Shown: positions 8,077 to 16,931, counted from the stretch's first letter. The stretch is DNA of 64,000 nucleotides from Shimia aestuarii (GCF_900114635.1 NZ_FOTQ01000007.1:62001-126000), one strand, 5' to 3'. Program-made: numbers and translations. The notes: a model not told the origin generated them from the letters alone.

Positions 8077-9444
8077 TCAGGCAAAACGCTGACGCAGCCT
8101 CCGCAAACAAGGTCCCCAGAAGCGCCACATCAACAGGGCCGACGCAAAGGTCAGTCCGATCACCAACCCGCTCCATACGCCAACACCCCCGAGACTCAGC
8201 GCAAAGCCGAGCGCATAGCCACTCGGCACGCCAATCACCCAATAGCTGATTGCAGCGATGATCATAGGTCCCCGTGTGTCCTGCACCCCGCGTAGCAAGC
8301 CCAGCGCCATGACCTGCATCCCGTCCATCACCTGGAAAAGCGCCGCCACGTAAAGCAACACAACGCCGGCCGCCAGGATGGCCTCCCTTTGGGGTTCGTT
8401 CGGATCAAGGAACAGGCTCAGCAGAAATTCGGGAATCGTCAGGAACAGCGTCACAGTCACCAGCGACGTAATCAAAGACGCTCCGACCGCAACCCGTGCG
8501 CCCCGCGCCATGTGTTCCGCATCTTTGCGTCCCATGGCGTTTCCCACCCGCACCGTGGCGGCACTGGACAGACCCAGATGAACCATGAAAGCTAGGCTGG
8601 CCAGTTGCAGCGCGATGCCATGCGCGGCGAGTTGCACCGTCCCCAGCCACCCCATCATCAACGACGAAGCCGCAAACAACCCCACCTCCGACAGGTTGGT
8701 CAGGCCGATAGGAACACCAAGCCGGAACACGCGTCCAAAGGCCTCCCAATCGGGGCGCCACACACGCCGAAAAAGATCGTGTTGCGACATGGTCAACGCA
8801 CAATAGACCACAACACCAGCCAGCGACACAGCTTGCGTCACCAGCGAGGCAATGGCCGCCCCCTCGACCCCCAGTTCGGGAAACCCCCAATTGCCGAAGA
8901 TCAACAGATAGTTCACCAGCGCATTCGCAGGCACCGCCGCCACCGTGACCCAAAACACCACCCGCGTGCGTTCCAGCGCCGCAAGGTAGCTTTTCAGTAC
9001 CATCACCAGCAATGCCGGCAAGAGACCCAGCCCGGCGATCCTGAGGTACATCTGGGCCAATTGCGCAACTTCCGGGTCCTGCCCCAGCGCTTCAAGAATG
9101 CCGCCTGACCAGATGAACAGCGGCAAGAAGGCCATTCCGAACAGAACGGACAGCCATAGCCCCATCCGCGTGACACGGCGCAGCGTCACTTCATCCCCCG
9201 AAGCATCCGCCTCGGCCACAAGCGGCATCACCGCGATGGCAAAGCCCGACCCGAAAAGGAAAATGACAAAGAAGAAGGTCCCACCCAGAACCACCGACGC
9301 CAATGCCTCGACCGAATACCACCCCAGCATGACCGTGTCGGTCAAACCGATCGAGAACTGCGCCACATGCCCCCCGATCAGGGGAATACCCAGCCTCATC
9401 AAGGATCGCCAATGATCCGAATATGCCATCTGCTCGCGTGTCAT
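8077..9444 (-). CDS. MATE family multidrug/cation antiporter
   Basis: About 455 residues with twelve hydrophobic spans, the normal size for NorM-type exporters. The N-terminus (RLGIPLIGGHVAQFSIGLTD, then TVMLGWYSVEALASVVLG) and the centre (SEVGLFAASSLMMGWLGTVQ, LAAHGIALQL) match the two homologous halves of the family. It should expel cationic compounds using Na+ or H+. The start is uncertain: ATG at 9444 is used, but TTG at 9450 is equally possible and neither has a clear Shine-Dalgarno. It is divergent from the isomerase gene at 9554. Confidence 0.93.
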   Translation of the reverse strand: MTREQMAYSDHWRSLMRLGIPLIGGHVAQFSIGLTDTVMLGWYSVEALASVVLGGTFFFVIFLFGSGFAIAVMPLVAEADASGDEVTLRRVTRMGLWLSVLFGMAFLPLFIWSGGILEALGQDPEVAQLAQMYLRIAGLGLLPALLVMVLKSYLAALERTRVVFWVTVAAVPANALVNYLLIFGNWGFPELGVEGAAIASLVTQAVSLAGVVVYCALTMSQHDLFRRVWRPDWEAFGRVFRLGVPIGLTNLSEVGLFAASSLMMGWLGTVQLAAHGIALQLASLAFMVHLGLSSAATVRVGNAMGRKDAEHMARGARVAVGASLITSLVTVTLFLTIPEFLLSLFLDPNEPQREAILAAGVVLLYVAALFQVMDGMQVMALGLLRGVQDTRGPMIIAAISYWVIGVPSGYALGFALSLGGVGVWSGLVIGLTFASALLMWRFWGPCLRRLRQRFA

Positions 9445-9553
9445 CCCCAAGGCTTAGGCCCGATGCGGTACCGGGGCAAGCCACATCGGCAAGTTGATCG
9501 ACAGCCCCGTGTCTGGCACTCTATCCGCAGTTTCCAAAACGAAAGCCATTGTC

Positions 9554-10141
9554 ATGCCCGAGATCACCTTCTGGTACGCCATCGGCAGTACCTATTCCTA
9601 TCTCACCGTCATGCGTCTTTCGGACGTCGCGCAAACGACCGGGCTGACATTTCACTGGCAGCCCTTCAACGTGCGCGCGATCATGATCGAGCAGGACAAC
9701 ATTCCTTTTGCCCGCAAACCCGCGCGCGCCGCCCACATGTGGCGCGATATCGAACGGCGCGCCCCGCGCTATGGTCTCTCACCAAAGCTCCCCGCCCCCT
9801 ACCCACTCGAAGCGTTTGACCTCGCCAACCAGGTTGCCATCCTTGGTGTCCGGGAAGGGTGGGCCAGAGACTACACAATTGCGACCTACCAGCGCTGGTT
9901 CGAACAGGGCCAACCTGCAGGCAGTGAACCCAACCTTTCAGACACCTTGCGTGCCATTGGTCAGGATCCCGACCGGGTCCTTCCTCTTGCACAAACCGAT
10001 GACATCCTTGCCGCCTATGACAAGGCCACCGACGATGCCCGCGCACGGGGCATCTTTGGTGCTCCGTCCTTTACCGTCGGTGAGGAGTTGTTCTGGGGAG
10101 ACGACCGGTTGGAAGACGCCATTGACTGGGCGCTGAAATGA
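9554..10141 (+). CDS. 2-hydroxychromene-2-carboxylate isomerase-like (DsbA/GST-kappa fold)
   Basis: 195 residues from the ATG at 9554; 20 upstream in-frame residues look non-coding. The protein begins with MPEITFWYAIGSTYSYLTVM, where the usual thioredoxin-fold Cys is replaced by Ser, as in glutathione-dependent HCCA isomerases and GST-kappa. It ends with RGIFGAPSFTVGEELFWGDD, then RLEDAIDWAL, a diagnostic tail for this family. The characterised member acts in naphthalene breakdown, but many Roseobacter homologues have no such pathway, and none is visible here. Its stop overlaps the next start by 4 bases (ATGA). Confidence 0.88.
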   Translation: MPEITFWYAIGSTYSYLTVMRLSDVAQTTGLTFHWQPFNVRAIMIEQDNIPFARKPARAAHMWRDIERRAPRYGLSPKLPAPYPLEAFDLANQVAILGVREGWARDYTIATYQRWFEQGQPAGSEPNLSDTLRAIGQDPDRVLPLAQTDDILAAYDKATDDARARGIFGAPSFTVGEELFWGDDRLEDAIDWALK

Positions 10142-10782
10142 ACGCCCCCTTCGACAGCCTCGTGCCTGACGCACGCCTCTTTCTGAGCGAACTAAAACAG
10201 AATAATAACCGCGACTGGTTCCTCGCCCACAAGACGGACTATGATGCCCGGCTCAAGGCGCCCGCCCTCGCCCTGCTGGACACCCTGTCGGCCTTTCTGG
10301 AAAAGCAAACGGGCACAACCCCGCAAACCAAGCTGTTCAGGCCCAACCGGGACATCCGGTTTTCCAAGGACAAAACACCCTATCACACCCATCTGCATAT
10401 GCTCTGGAACACGCCTCCGGTTGGTTGGTTCCTTGGCATCGCGCCCGACTATGTCTCCATCGGCGCCGGGGTAATGGGGTTCGACAAAGGGACCCTGTCA
10501 AACTGGCGCAATGCAGTCGATGGCCCCAAGGGGATCGAGATTTCCAGCCTGCTGGACACCCTGTCGCGAAAGGGCGCACGCTTCTCGGAACCCGAGCTGA
10601 AGCGCGTGCCACCACCCTTTGACAAGGCACATGCCCACGGCGATCTCCTACGACACAAAAGCCTGACCGTCTGGTTCGACCTGTCCGAGGCGGACGTAAA
10701 AAAAGGCGGCTTGACCCAACAGATCGAAGCCGCCTTTTCCGAGATGCTCCCGCTTGGGAAGATGCTGCAATCCCTCCTCTGA
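10138..10782 (+). CDS. DUF2461 family protein
   Basis: 214 residues, full length for DUF2461 (TIGR02453). Visible family signatures are FLSELKQNNNRDWFLAHK near residue 16, KLFRPNRDIRFSKDKTPYHT near 65 and FLGIAPDYVSIGAG near 98. The biochemical function is unknown. It is translationally coupled to the preceding isomerase-like gene through an ATGA overlap, so the two probably work in one process. It converges on ppk2. Confidence 0.9.
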   Translation: MNAPFDSLVPDARLFLSELKQNNNRDWFLAHKTDYDARLKAPALALLDTLSAFLEKQTGTTPQTKLFRPNRDIRFSKDKTPYHTHLHMLWNTPPVGWFLGIAPDYVSIGAGVMGFDKGTLSNWRNAVDGPKGIEISSLLDTLSRKGARFSEPELKRVPPPFDKAHAHGDLLRHKSLTVWFDLSEADVKKGGLTQQIEAAFSEMLPLGKMLQSLL

Positions 10783-10833
10783 CGCAGCACCGACGGGCCG
10801 ATGGGATGGCCCGCGCGAGGCACTCGAGTCTGT

Positions 10834-11811
10834 TTAGCTGCGCCGCGAATCCGGGTGCAGGGACGATCCCAGAATATGATCGGAACGATGGATCACATGG
10901 CTCGCCGTGTTCACGATCAGTGGATCGGGCGCGTGGGCGATTTTGGGATCCTTACCCGGATAGTCCAGCGAATTAAGGAAATGCAGCATACAGTTGATAC
11001 GCGCGCGTTTCTTGTCATTTGACTTGATCACGGTCCAAGGCGCATCGGCCGTATCCGTATAGAAGAACATCGCCTCCTTCGCTTCGGTATAATCGTCCCA
11101 CTTGCTCAACGACGCCTTGTCGATCGGGCTCAGCTTCCACTGCTTAAGTGGGTCAGTCTCCCGGCTGGCAAAACGGCGCGCCTGCTCGTCCTGCGTGACC
11201 GAGAACCAGAACTTGAAAAGACGGATACCCGACCGCACCAGCATCTGTTCCAAATCGGGGGTCTGCCGCATGAACTCAAGATACTCGTGAGGTTCGCAGA
11301 ACCCCATCACCCGCTCTACGCCAGCACGGTTATACCACGAGCGGTCGTAGAGGACGATTTCACCCGAAGTCGGCAGATGATCAATGTAGCGTTGGAAATA
11401 CCACTGGCCACGCTCTTCATCTGTCGGCTTGTTCAATGCGACCACACGGGCCGAGCGCGGATTGAGGTGCTCGGTAAACCGCTTGATCGTCCCCCCCTTA
11501 CCAGCGGCGTCACGACCTTCAAAGATCATCACGAACTTCTGCCCGGTCTCCTGCGCCCAAAGCTGAACTTTCAGAAGCTCTGCCTGCAACTGCGCCTTCT
11601 GGCGCTCATAGGTGCGGCGCGACATCTTGGTCTCATACGGGTACTCGCCGCTCTCGAAAGCGCGGCGTACATCGTCCGCCGTCGGGGCCTTCTTGGGCTG
11701 GCGAGCAGGTGCCGCCTTGGCGGGCGCTGTCGCCCCATTTGCCTTGGCTTCTGCGGCTTCTGCTGCTGCTTTCTTGACGGCCTCCGGGGTGGTCGCGGGG
11801 GTTTCGGGCAT
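10834..11811 (-). CDS. ppk2: Polyphosphate kinase 2
   Basis: 325 residues. A low-complexity Ala/Lys/Pro N-terminus of about 45 residues precedes the kinase core. Walker A is GRDAAGKGG (99-107) and the Walker B-like segment is EIVLYDRSWYNRAGVERVMG (Asp156). The length and single core domain fit class I PPK2, which transfers phosphate between polyphosphate and ADP or GDP. AAGGAG lies six bases before the ATG, so the start is firm. A Crp/Fnr-type palindrome sits about 70 bases upstream. It is transcribed away from the DUF2218 gene. Confidence 0.95.
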   Translation of the reverse strand: MPETPATTPEAVKKAAAEAAEAKANGATAPAKAAPARQPKKAPTADDVRRAFESGEYPYETKMSRRTYERQKAQLQAELLKVQLWAQETGQKFVMIFEGRDAAGKGGTIKRFTEHLNPRSARVVALNKPTDEERGQWYFQRYIDHLPTSGEIVLYDRSWYNRAGVERVMGFCEPHEYLEFMRQTPDLEQMLVRSGIRLFKFWFSVTQDEQARRFASRETDPLKQWKLSPIDKASLSKWDDYTEAKEAMFFYTDTADAPWTVIKSNDKKRARINCMLHFLNSLDYPGKDPKIAHAPDPLIVNTASHVIHRSDHILGSSLHPDSRRS

Positions 11812-11866
11812 GGTATCTCCTTGGCTGAAAATGAAGTTGCGCGAACCTTAACCGAACGATCGGTTT

Positions 11867-11896
11867 TTCGCTTTGATGCACGTCAACAAAAGCGAA
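11867..11896. promoter_or_regulatory. Nested inverted repeats including a Crp/Fnr-type site
   Basis: An outer inverted repeat TTCGCTTT (11867-11874) and AAAGCGAA (11889-11896) encloses TTGATGCACGTCAA (11873-11886). The latter matches the TTGAT-N4-ATCAA scheme of FNR/DNR-family sites at all but one position. It lies between ppk2 (ATG at 11811) and the DUF2218 gene (ATG at 12045), centred about 68 bases from the ppk2 start codon. Confidence 0.45.
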
Positions 11897-12044
11897 GCAT
11901 TTGCGACATCTTTTGCCGTTTCGCGCAGGTGCACAGCCATCGTGCGGCCGCGCCCTCTTTCCTTACCCGCCCAAGGGTCGCATACTGACCGTATTAGCCA
12001 GCCCACCGGGTCAGCCGCCAACCTATCAGACACACAGGTTCAAC

Positions 12045-12335
12045 ATGACCCACAACGCGCGCGCTTCTGCATACACACAAAATGCCAGCAAGTATCTCCA
12101 ACAACTCTGCAAACACTGGTCTCACAAGGCCACGGCCACGTTCACGCCAGAGAACGGAACGGTCCGCTTTGCCTCGGGCAACACCCTTGAGATGGCGGCA
12201 CAGGAAGATCGGCTCGTCCTGATAGTCACGGTGCCCGACGATGGCGATCTCGCCCATTTTAAGGACGTCGTCGACAAACACCTCCTGCGTTTTGCATTCC
12301 GTGAGGCGCTCGAGATCGACTGGACGCAGGGCTGA
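12045..12335 (+). CDS. DUF2218 family small protein
   Basis: 96 residues. The start at 12045 is preferred because the upstream in-frame 48 codons read as non-coding; ribosome binding is weak. The sequence fits DUF2218 (HWSHKATATFTPENGTVRF, then a C-terminal HLLRFAFREALEIDW). Members are often annotated as iron-related or siderophore-associated, but their function is not established. It is cytoplasmic with no cysteine motif. It stands alone between ppk2 (divergent) and parE. Confidence 0.85.
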   Translation: MTHNARASAYTQNASKYLQQLCKHWSHKATATFTPENGTVRFASGNTLEMAAQEDRLVLIVTVPDDGDLAHFKDVVDKHLLRFAFREALEIDWTQG

Positions 12336-12420
12336 CCACAAAGGGCAGTATTCGCCACTTCCCCCTGCCCAAATCCCCTGCCATAATACGCGCCAATCAA
12401 CACTAAAAAGAGCAGCGCGA

Positions 12421-14379
12421 ATGCCCAACGATCTCCTGACCGAGACCCAACCCTCTGACTATGACGCCTCTTCCATTGAGGTGCTTGAGGGGCTTGAACC
12501 CGTTCGAAAACGCCCCGGCATGTATATCGGCGGCACGGATGAACGCGCGCTGCATCACATGGTGGCCGAGGTGCTCGACAACTCGATGGACGAGGCCGTC
12601 GCGGGCTTTGCCAACCGGATCGAAGTCGAGCTGCATGACGACTATGCGATCACCATCCGCGACAACGGGCGCGGCATCCCGGTTGATCCGCACCCCAAGT
12701 TCCCGGACAAGTCCGCGCTCGAGGTGATCCTCTGCACCCTGCACGCGGGCGGCAAATTCTCGGGCAAGGCCTATCAGACCTCGGGCGGTCTGCACGGTGT
12801 CGGCGCCTCTGTTGTCAACGCGCTTTCCGACTCCATGGTCGTGCAGGTGGCCCGCAACAAAGAAGTCTATGAACAGCGCTTCTCGCGCGGCCTCCCCCTT
12901 GGCCCCGTGGAAAAGGTCGGCGCCGCCCCCAACCGGCGCGGCACCACCGTCACCTTCCACGCTGACCCGGACATTTTCGGCCATCACCGCTTCAAACCCG
13001 CCCGACTGTTCAAATCGATCCGCTCCAAGGCCTATCTCTTCTCGGGCGTCGAAATCCGCTGGAAGTCCGCCATCGACGACGGCGAAACCCCGACCGAGGC
13101 CAGCTTCCACTTCCCCGGTGGTCTTTCGGACTACCTCAAGGAGTCAATGAACGGCTCCTCCACCTATGCCGACCAGCCCTTTGCCGGCACGGTCGAGTTT
13201 CAGGAACGCTTCAACACACCGGGCAAGGTCGAATGGGCGATCAACTGGACCCCCTCGCGCGACGGTTTCATTCAGTCCTACTGTAACACTGTTCCCACCC
13301 CCGAAGGCGGCACCCATGTCGGCGGCTTCTGGGCCGCGATCCTCAAGGGGATCAAGACGTATGGCGAACTGGTCAACAACAAGAAAGCCGCCCAGATCAC
13401 CCGTGACGACCTGATCACCGGGGGCTGCGCGCTGGTCTCCTGCTTCATCCGCGAGCCGGAATTCGTGGGTCAGACCAAAGACCGCCTCGCCACCGTGGAA
13501 GCCCAGCGTCTCGTGGAAAACGCCGTGCGCGACCATTTCGACAACTGGCTTGCCGCCGATACCAAATCCGCAGGCGCGATCCTCGACTTCCTCGTCCTGC
13601 GCGCCGAAGAGCGTCTGCGCCGCCGTCAGGAAAAGGAAACCGCCCGCAAAACCGCCACCAAGAAACTGCGCCTGCCCGGCAAGCTGGTCGACTGCTCCCA
13701 GAACAACCGCGACGGCACCGAGCTTTTCATCGTCGAGGGCGACTCGGCAGGCGGCTCCGCGAAAATGGCCCGCGACCGCAAGACTCAGGCCCTCCTGCCT
13801 CTGCGCGGTAAAATCCTCAACGTGCTCGGCGCGGCCAGCTCGAAACTCGGCACCAACCAGGAAATCAGCGACCTGACACAGGCGCTTGGCGTTGGGCTCG
13901 GCACCAAGTTCAACGTCGATGATCTGCGCTATGACAAGGTCATCATCATGACCGACGCGGATGTCGACGGCGCCCATATCGCCGCGCTCCTGATGACCTT
14001 CTTCTTCACCCAGATGCGCCCCATGATCGACGCAGGCCACCTCTACCTCGCCTGCCCGCCCCTCTTCCGCCTGACGCAAGGTGCGAAACGGGTCTATTGC
14101 CTGGACGAGGCCGAGCGCGATGAATGGCTTGAAAAAGGTTTGGGTGGCAAAGGCAAGATCGACGTCTCCCGCTTCAAGGGCCTTGGTGAAATGGACGCCA
14201 AGGATCTGAAAGAAACCACCATGGACCCCGCCTCGCGCAAACTGATCCGCGTGACGATTGACGAGGACGAACCCGGCGAAACCGGAGACCTCGTGGAACG
14301 CCTGATGGGCAAGAAACCCGAGAAGCGGTTCCAGTATATTCAGGAGAATGCGCGGTTCGTGGAGGAGTTGGATGTCTAG
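12421..14379 (+). CDS. parE: DNA topoisomerase IV subunit B
   Basis: 652 residues from ATG 12421; an in-frame extension to 12241 runs through the DUF2218 gene and is rejected. The GHKL ATPase domain has [20 protein letters not shown] near residue 22, [12 protein letters not shown] near 50 and [14 protein letters not shown] near 121. The TOPRIM domain has [20 protein letters not shown] near 438 and [10 protein letters not shown] near 511. It forms a heterotetramer with ParC to unlink replicated chromosomes. GyrB is ruled out in favour of ParE by the shorter length and lack of the GyrB insert. The last 8 bases overlap the next gene. Confidence 0.95.
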   Translation: MPNDLLTETQPSDYDASSIEVLEGLEPVRKRPGMYIGGTDERALHHMVAEVLDNSMDEAVAGFANRIEVELHDDYAITIRDNGRGIPVDPHPKFPDKSALEVILCTLHAGGKFSGKAYQTSGGLHGVGASVVNALSDSMVVQVARNKEVYEQRFSRGLPLGPVEKVGAAPNRRGTTVTFHADPDIFGHHRFKPARLFKSIRSKAYLFSGVEIRWKSAIDDGETPTEASFHFPGGLSDYLKESMNGSSTYADQPFAGTVEFQERFNTPGKVEWAINWTPSRDGFIQSYCNTVPTPEGGTHVGGFWAAILKGIKTYGELVNNKKAAQITRDDLITGGCALVSCFIREPEFVGQTKDRLATVEAQRLVENAVRDHFDNWLAADTKSAGAILDFLVLRAEERLRRRQEKETARKTATKKLRLPGKLVDCSQNNRDGTELFIVEGDSAGGSAKMARDRKTQALLPLRGKILNVLGAASSKLGTNQEISDLTQALGVGLGTKFNVDDLRYDKVIIMTDADVDGAHIAALLMTFFFTQMRPMIDAGHLYLACPPLFRLTQGAKRVYCLDEAERDEWLEKGLGGKGKIDVSRFKGLGEMDAKDLKETTMDPASRKLIRVTIDEDEPGETGDLVERLMGKKPEKRFQYIQENARFVEELDV

Positions 14380-15571
14380 GCAAGTCGCCAAACCAATTCT
14401 TGTGTACCCAGACGGACGAACGGTCTCTCCAACAAAACTAGACTTGGGAAAACCTGGAACCTACACAGAATACGACCTGCAGGAAGCCCTCTTTTCTTAC
14501 CCTGAACTGCTTCCCGTCGCAGAAATAGACCCGGCGTTCAAAACTCTGATTCCGATTTGTACAGAGCTATCTATGAAGGCCGGAAGGTTGGATGTCTTAT
14601 ATGTTACACCAGACGGCCTACCCGTTTGCGTGGAAACCAAGCTTTGGCGCAACGCCGAAGCGCGGCGCGCGGTGGTCGCGCAAATACTAGATTATGCTTC
14701 GGAGCTTTCGCGTTGGTCCGTCGAGGACCTTCAACGGGTGGTCCGTCAACGAACAAAGCGGCATCTATTCGACATAGTCGCTAACGCGGTTCCCGGAATT
14801 GATGAAGCTGAATTCTTGGACAATATCACATCAGCTTTGCAAAATGGGCGGTTTTTGTTGCTTGTTTGCGGGGACGGAATTCGAGAGTCGACAGAGAACA
14901 TATCTCGCTTTTTGTCCGGCGCAGGCCACTTGGATTTCATTTTTGCACTTGTCGAAGTTGGCGTTTTCGAAACCGAGGACGGAGTGCGCATTTATCAGCC
15001 CCGTACACTCGCGCGGACGCAAAAAATCCAACGTTCCATAGATAGGTCTTTGAATAATAACTCACCCATTCTTGATGAAAGCGAGTTTTCGAATGAGCCT
15101 GTCGACCACCAAGAAAACATCGGACAAAACGGCGAAGACAAACGAAAATTCTGGCTGGAATTTTGGGAAGAAACTTCGGCTGAAATCGATTTCGACGACC
15201 CAAATCACCTAGAATTCACTCCCGAAAAACGTTTTAGAGCTGCCGGAGTGTTTGGCAACGTCGCTGGTGTTTATCTTCTTACATATTTTTCTACATCCGA
15301 TAATGAAATCGGCGTTGCTCTGAGCTTCAACAGAGAAGCTCGCCCATTATTTGAAGCACTGAAAGCTCAAAAAGACGGTCTCGAAGAACAAATCGGGTAT
15401 CCGTTGAAGTGGACAGTCAAGGAAAATGGTCGGCAAATGATCGGAACGAAAACCGAATATCAAGATCCTAAACAACCTGAACAGCGTGAAGCAGCCAAGA
15501 AGTGGTTTGCAAAACGAATTGTTGATTTCGATAACGTTTTGCGTCCAGCGCTCGAGAACTTTGACTACTAA
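14372..15571 (+). CDS. PD-(D/E)XK nuclease-like protein, probably acquired
   Basis: 399 residues. The ATG lies inside the end of parE (8-base overlap), with GGAGGAG six bases before it, so the start is firm. The N-terminal third carries a likely PD-(D/E)XK core: GRLDVLYVTPDGLPVCVETK near residues 72-91 supplies Asp, Glu and Lys, followed by the helix RRAVVAQILDYASELSRW. The C-terminal part (KRKFWLEFWEE and following, near 255) resembles DUF4268-type domains found with such nucleases. Base composition is clearly more AT-rich than its neighbours, with many rare codons (ATA, TTA, AGA), which suggests recent transfer. A DNA-processing or defence role is plausible; no methylase or other partner adjoins it. 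I could not assign a named family with certainty. Confidence 0.75.
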   Translation: MSRQVAKPILVYPDGRTVSPTKLDLGKPGTYTEYDLQEALFSYPELLPVAEIDPAFKTLIPICTELSMKAGRLDVLYVTPDGLPVCVETKLWRNAEARRAVVAQILDYASELSRWSVEDLQRVVRQRTKRHLFDIVANAVPGIDEAEFLDNITSALQNGRFLLLVCGDGIRESTENISRFLSGAGHLDFIFALVEVGVFETEDGVRIYQPRTLARTQKIQRSIDRSLNNNSPILDESEFSNEPVDHQENIGQNGEDKRKFWLEFWEETSAEIDFDDPNHLEFTPEKRFRAAGVFGNVAGVYLLTYFSTSDNEIGVALSFNREARPLFEALKAQKDGLEEQIGYPLKWTVKENGRQMIGTKTEYQDPKQPEQREAAKKWFAKRIVDFDNVLRPALENFDY

Positions 15572-15620
15572 GTGGCTTGCTGGGTCGTATCGGTCTTCAC
15601 GCTATAGTTTGATGCCCAGC

Positions 15621-15645
15621 GTGCGTGATGCAAGGCATCGCGCAT
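15621..15645. repeat. Hairpin repeat after the nuclease gene
   Basis: GTGCGTGATGC (15621-15631) pairs with GCATCGCGCAT (15635-15645) over a 3-base loop, allowing two G-T pairs. Proteobacterial genomes contain many dispersed repeats of this form (GTGCGTGATGC...). Only one copy was noticed here. It could be the gene-end structure for the upstream gene, although no T-run follows. Confidence 0.5.
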
Positions 15646-15683
15646 CAGATGGAGTGATCAGTGCGCCATAGCCGCCGCCGTAG

Positions 15684-15702
15684 GGTGGGTTTTCACCCCA
15701 CC
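15684..15702. repeat. GGTGGG hairpin repeat
   Basis: GGTGGG (15684-15689), loop, CCCACC (15697-15702), preceded by GTA. The form (TAGGGTGGGTTTTCACCC) resembles a widespread proteobacterial intergenic repeat. With the neighbouring hairpin at 15621 it occupies most of the 178-base gap between the nuclease-like gene and the next ORF. Nothing else was seen in the gap. Confidence 0.5.
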
Positions 15703-15749
15703 AAACCAAACCCCATGACACCCAAACCCAAACCTGCCACACTCCCCCC

Positions 15750-16151
15750 ATGCGCGCCCTTCTGATCCTTCTGCTCTGCCACCTGCCCCTCCATGCCGAG
15801 GCGCAGGCCCGCGCCGACAGCAAGCGTCACCAGCAACTCCCCCACAACAACCAGCGCCAACCGAACACACAAGCATGGCCCCAGAACCAGGCCCGCACAC
15901 CCCTCTTTTGTGAACAATACGCCCGCGCCGCCGCAGGCCAGAGCGGCCGGGTACAGGGCAGCATCACCGGCCGAACCATCGGCGAACAGGGCGGGCTCGT
16001 CGCCACCGGTAACCACAAACAGGCCGAAGGGCTGGGCATTGTCGGCGCCACCATCGGCTCTGCGACAGGCGCCAGCCGCGACAAACAGTTCTTTGACTAT
16101 CACTTTGGCGAATGCATGTCCGGCGGACGCCTGATCACAACTGGCCGCTAG
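15750..16151 (+). CDS. Small secreted protein, function unknown
   Basis: 133 residues. A Sec signal peptide is clear (MRALLILLLCHLPLHAEA, with cleavage likely after AEA). The mature part begins with an Asn/Gln-rich stretch, and the second half has a glycine-zipper-like segment (GLGIVGATIGSATGASR near residue 97) such as occurs in small envelope proteins. It contains two cysteines. There is no obvious ribosome site before the ATG, which lowers confidence in the start. It lies 48 bases before a lipoprotein gene on the same strand and is probably co-transcribed. A long antisense ORF covers it but lacks such features. Confidence 0.6.
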   Translation: MRALLILLLCHLPLHAEAQARADSKRHQQLPHNNQRQPNTQAWPQNQARTPLFCEQYARAAAGQSGRVQGSITGRTIGEQGGLVATGNHKQAEGLGIVGATIGSATGASRDKQFFDYHFGECMSGGRLITTGR

Positions 16152-16199
16152 GCACGCTAAGCCCTTGATCCGCCTGCGCGCCCTGCTACGCTCAACCCC

Positions 16200-16877
16200 A
16201 TGCGCGTCGCTTTCCTTGCCCTTCTCCTGCTGGCTGCCTGCTCCCGTCCCCTGACCGACTCCGAGCGCGCCTTTGCCGCCGATCTGGCGGGCGACACGTT
16301 CGATCCCGCCCCGGTGCGCATCACCGCCGATGTGCCGCTTGGCGTGGCCACCTTCAAATACGAAAAACGCCCCCGCCTGTCGTGTCGCGAACGCATCTTC
16401 CCCGAACCCTCGGGCGAAGTCATCACCACCTCTCCGGCGGGCGTCGTGCTCTGGAACCGTCTGCTCACCTCCGAGGGCTGGTATCTTGACAACTACATGC
16501 CCGGCTACCCCGAACAGATGAACCTGCAGGCGGCGCTGTTCTTTGCGCATGAGATGGTGCATGTCTGGCAATGGCAGAACCGCGACATCACCGGCTATTC
16601 CCCCCGCCGCGCCGCGCGCGAACACAGCACCAGCGACGATCCCTATCAGTTCGAGCTTCAGACCGAGACCGCCTTTCTCGACTATGGCTATGAACAGCAG
16701 GCGTCGATTGTCGAGGAATATCTCTGCTGCGCGGTTCTTGACCCCAAGGCCCCGCGCACCAGCCGCCTCAAGGCGATGCTGGGCGAGGTGTTCCCGGTCG
16801 AAAACCTGCCTCGCCCGACAAACGTCGCCCTGCCGTGGAAAGATGCCGAGCTACGCGGCATCTGCCGGGCATCCTGA
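16200..16877 (+). CDS. Lipoprotein with an HEMVH zinc-protease-like motif
   Basis: 225 residues. The N-terminus is a lipoprotein signal peptide (MRVAFLALLLLAACS; lipobox LAAC). Near residue 117 it has HEMVHVWQWQ, an HExxH pattern that occurs in zinc metallopeptidases, followed at a distance by E residues (ETAFLDYGYEQQASIVEEYL) that could supply a third ligand. Catalysis is unproven. It would sit on the periplasmic side of the inner or outer membrane. Four 11-bp repeats and a bidirectional terminator follow directly. Confidence 0.75.
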   Translation: MRVAFLALLLLAACSRPLTDSERAFAADLAGDTFDPAPVRITADVPLGVATFKYEKRPRLSCRERIFPEPSGEVITTSPAGVVLWNRLLTSEGWYLDNYMPGYPEQMNLQAALFFAHEMVHVWQWQNRDITGYSPRRAAREHSTSDDPYQFELQTETAFLDYGYEQQASIVEEYLCCAVLDPKAPRTSRLKAMLGEVFPVENLPRPTNVALPWKDAELRGICRAS

Positions 16878-16880
16878 TCC

Positions 16881-16924
16881 ATACCGACGTAATACCGACA
16901 CAATACCGACGTGATACCGATCAC
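16881..16924. repeat. 11-bp-period tandem repeat, array 1
   Basis: Four head-to-tail 11-base units: ATACCGACGTA (16881), ATACCGACACA (16892), ATACCGACGTG (16903) and ATACCGATCAC (16914). The array starts three bases after a stop codon and ends eight bases before a terminator stem. An array of the same unit in the opposite orientation lies at 25411-25454. Confidence 0.85.
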
Positions 16925-16931
16925 GAAAAAA

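Noticed and set aside
15693-16625. 310-codon minus-strand ORF
   Set aside because: It overlaps two plus-strand genes that have a signal peptide and a lipobox. The minus frame is Gly/Ala/Val-rich with no motif or ribosome site. The choice is less certain than the other cases because the plus genes also lack strong ribosome sites.
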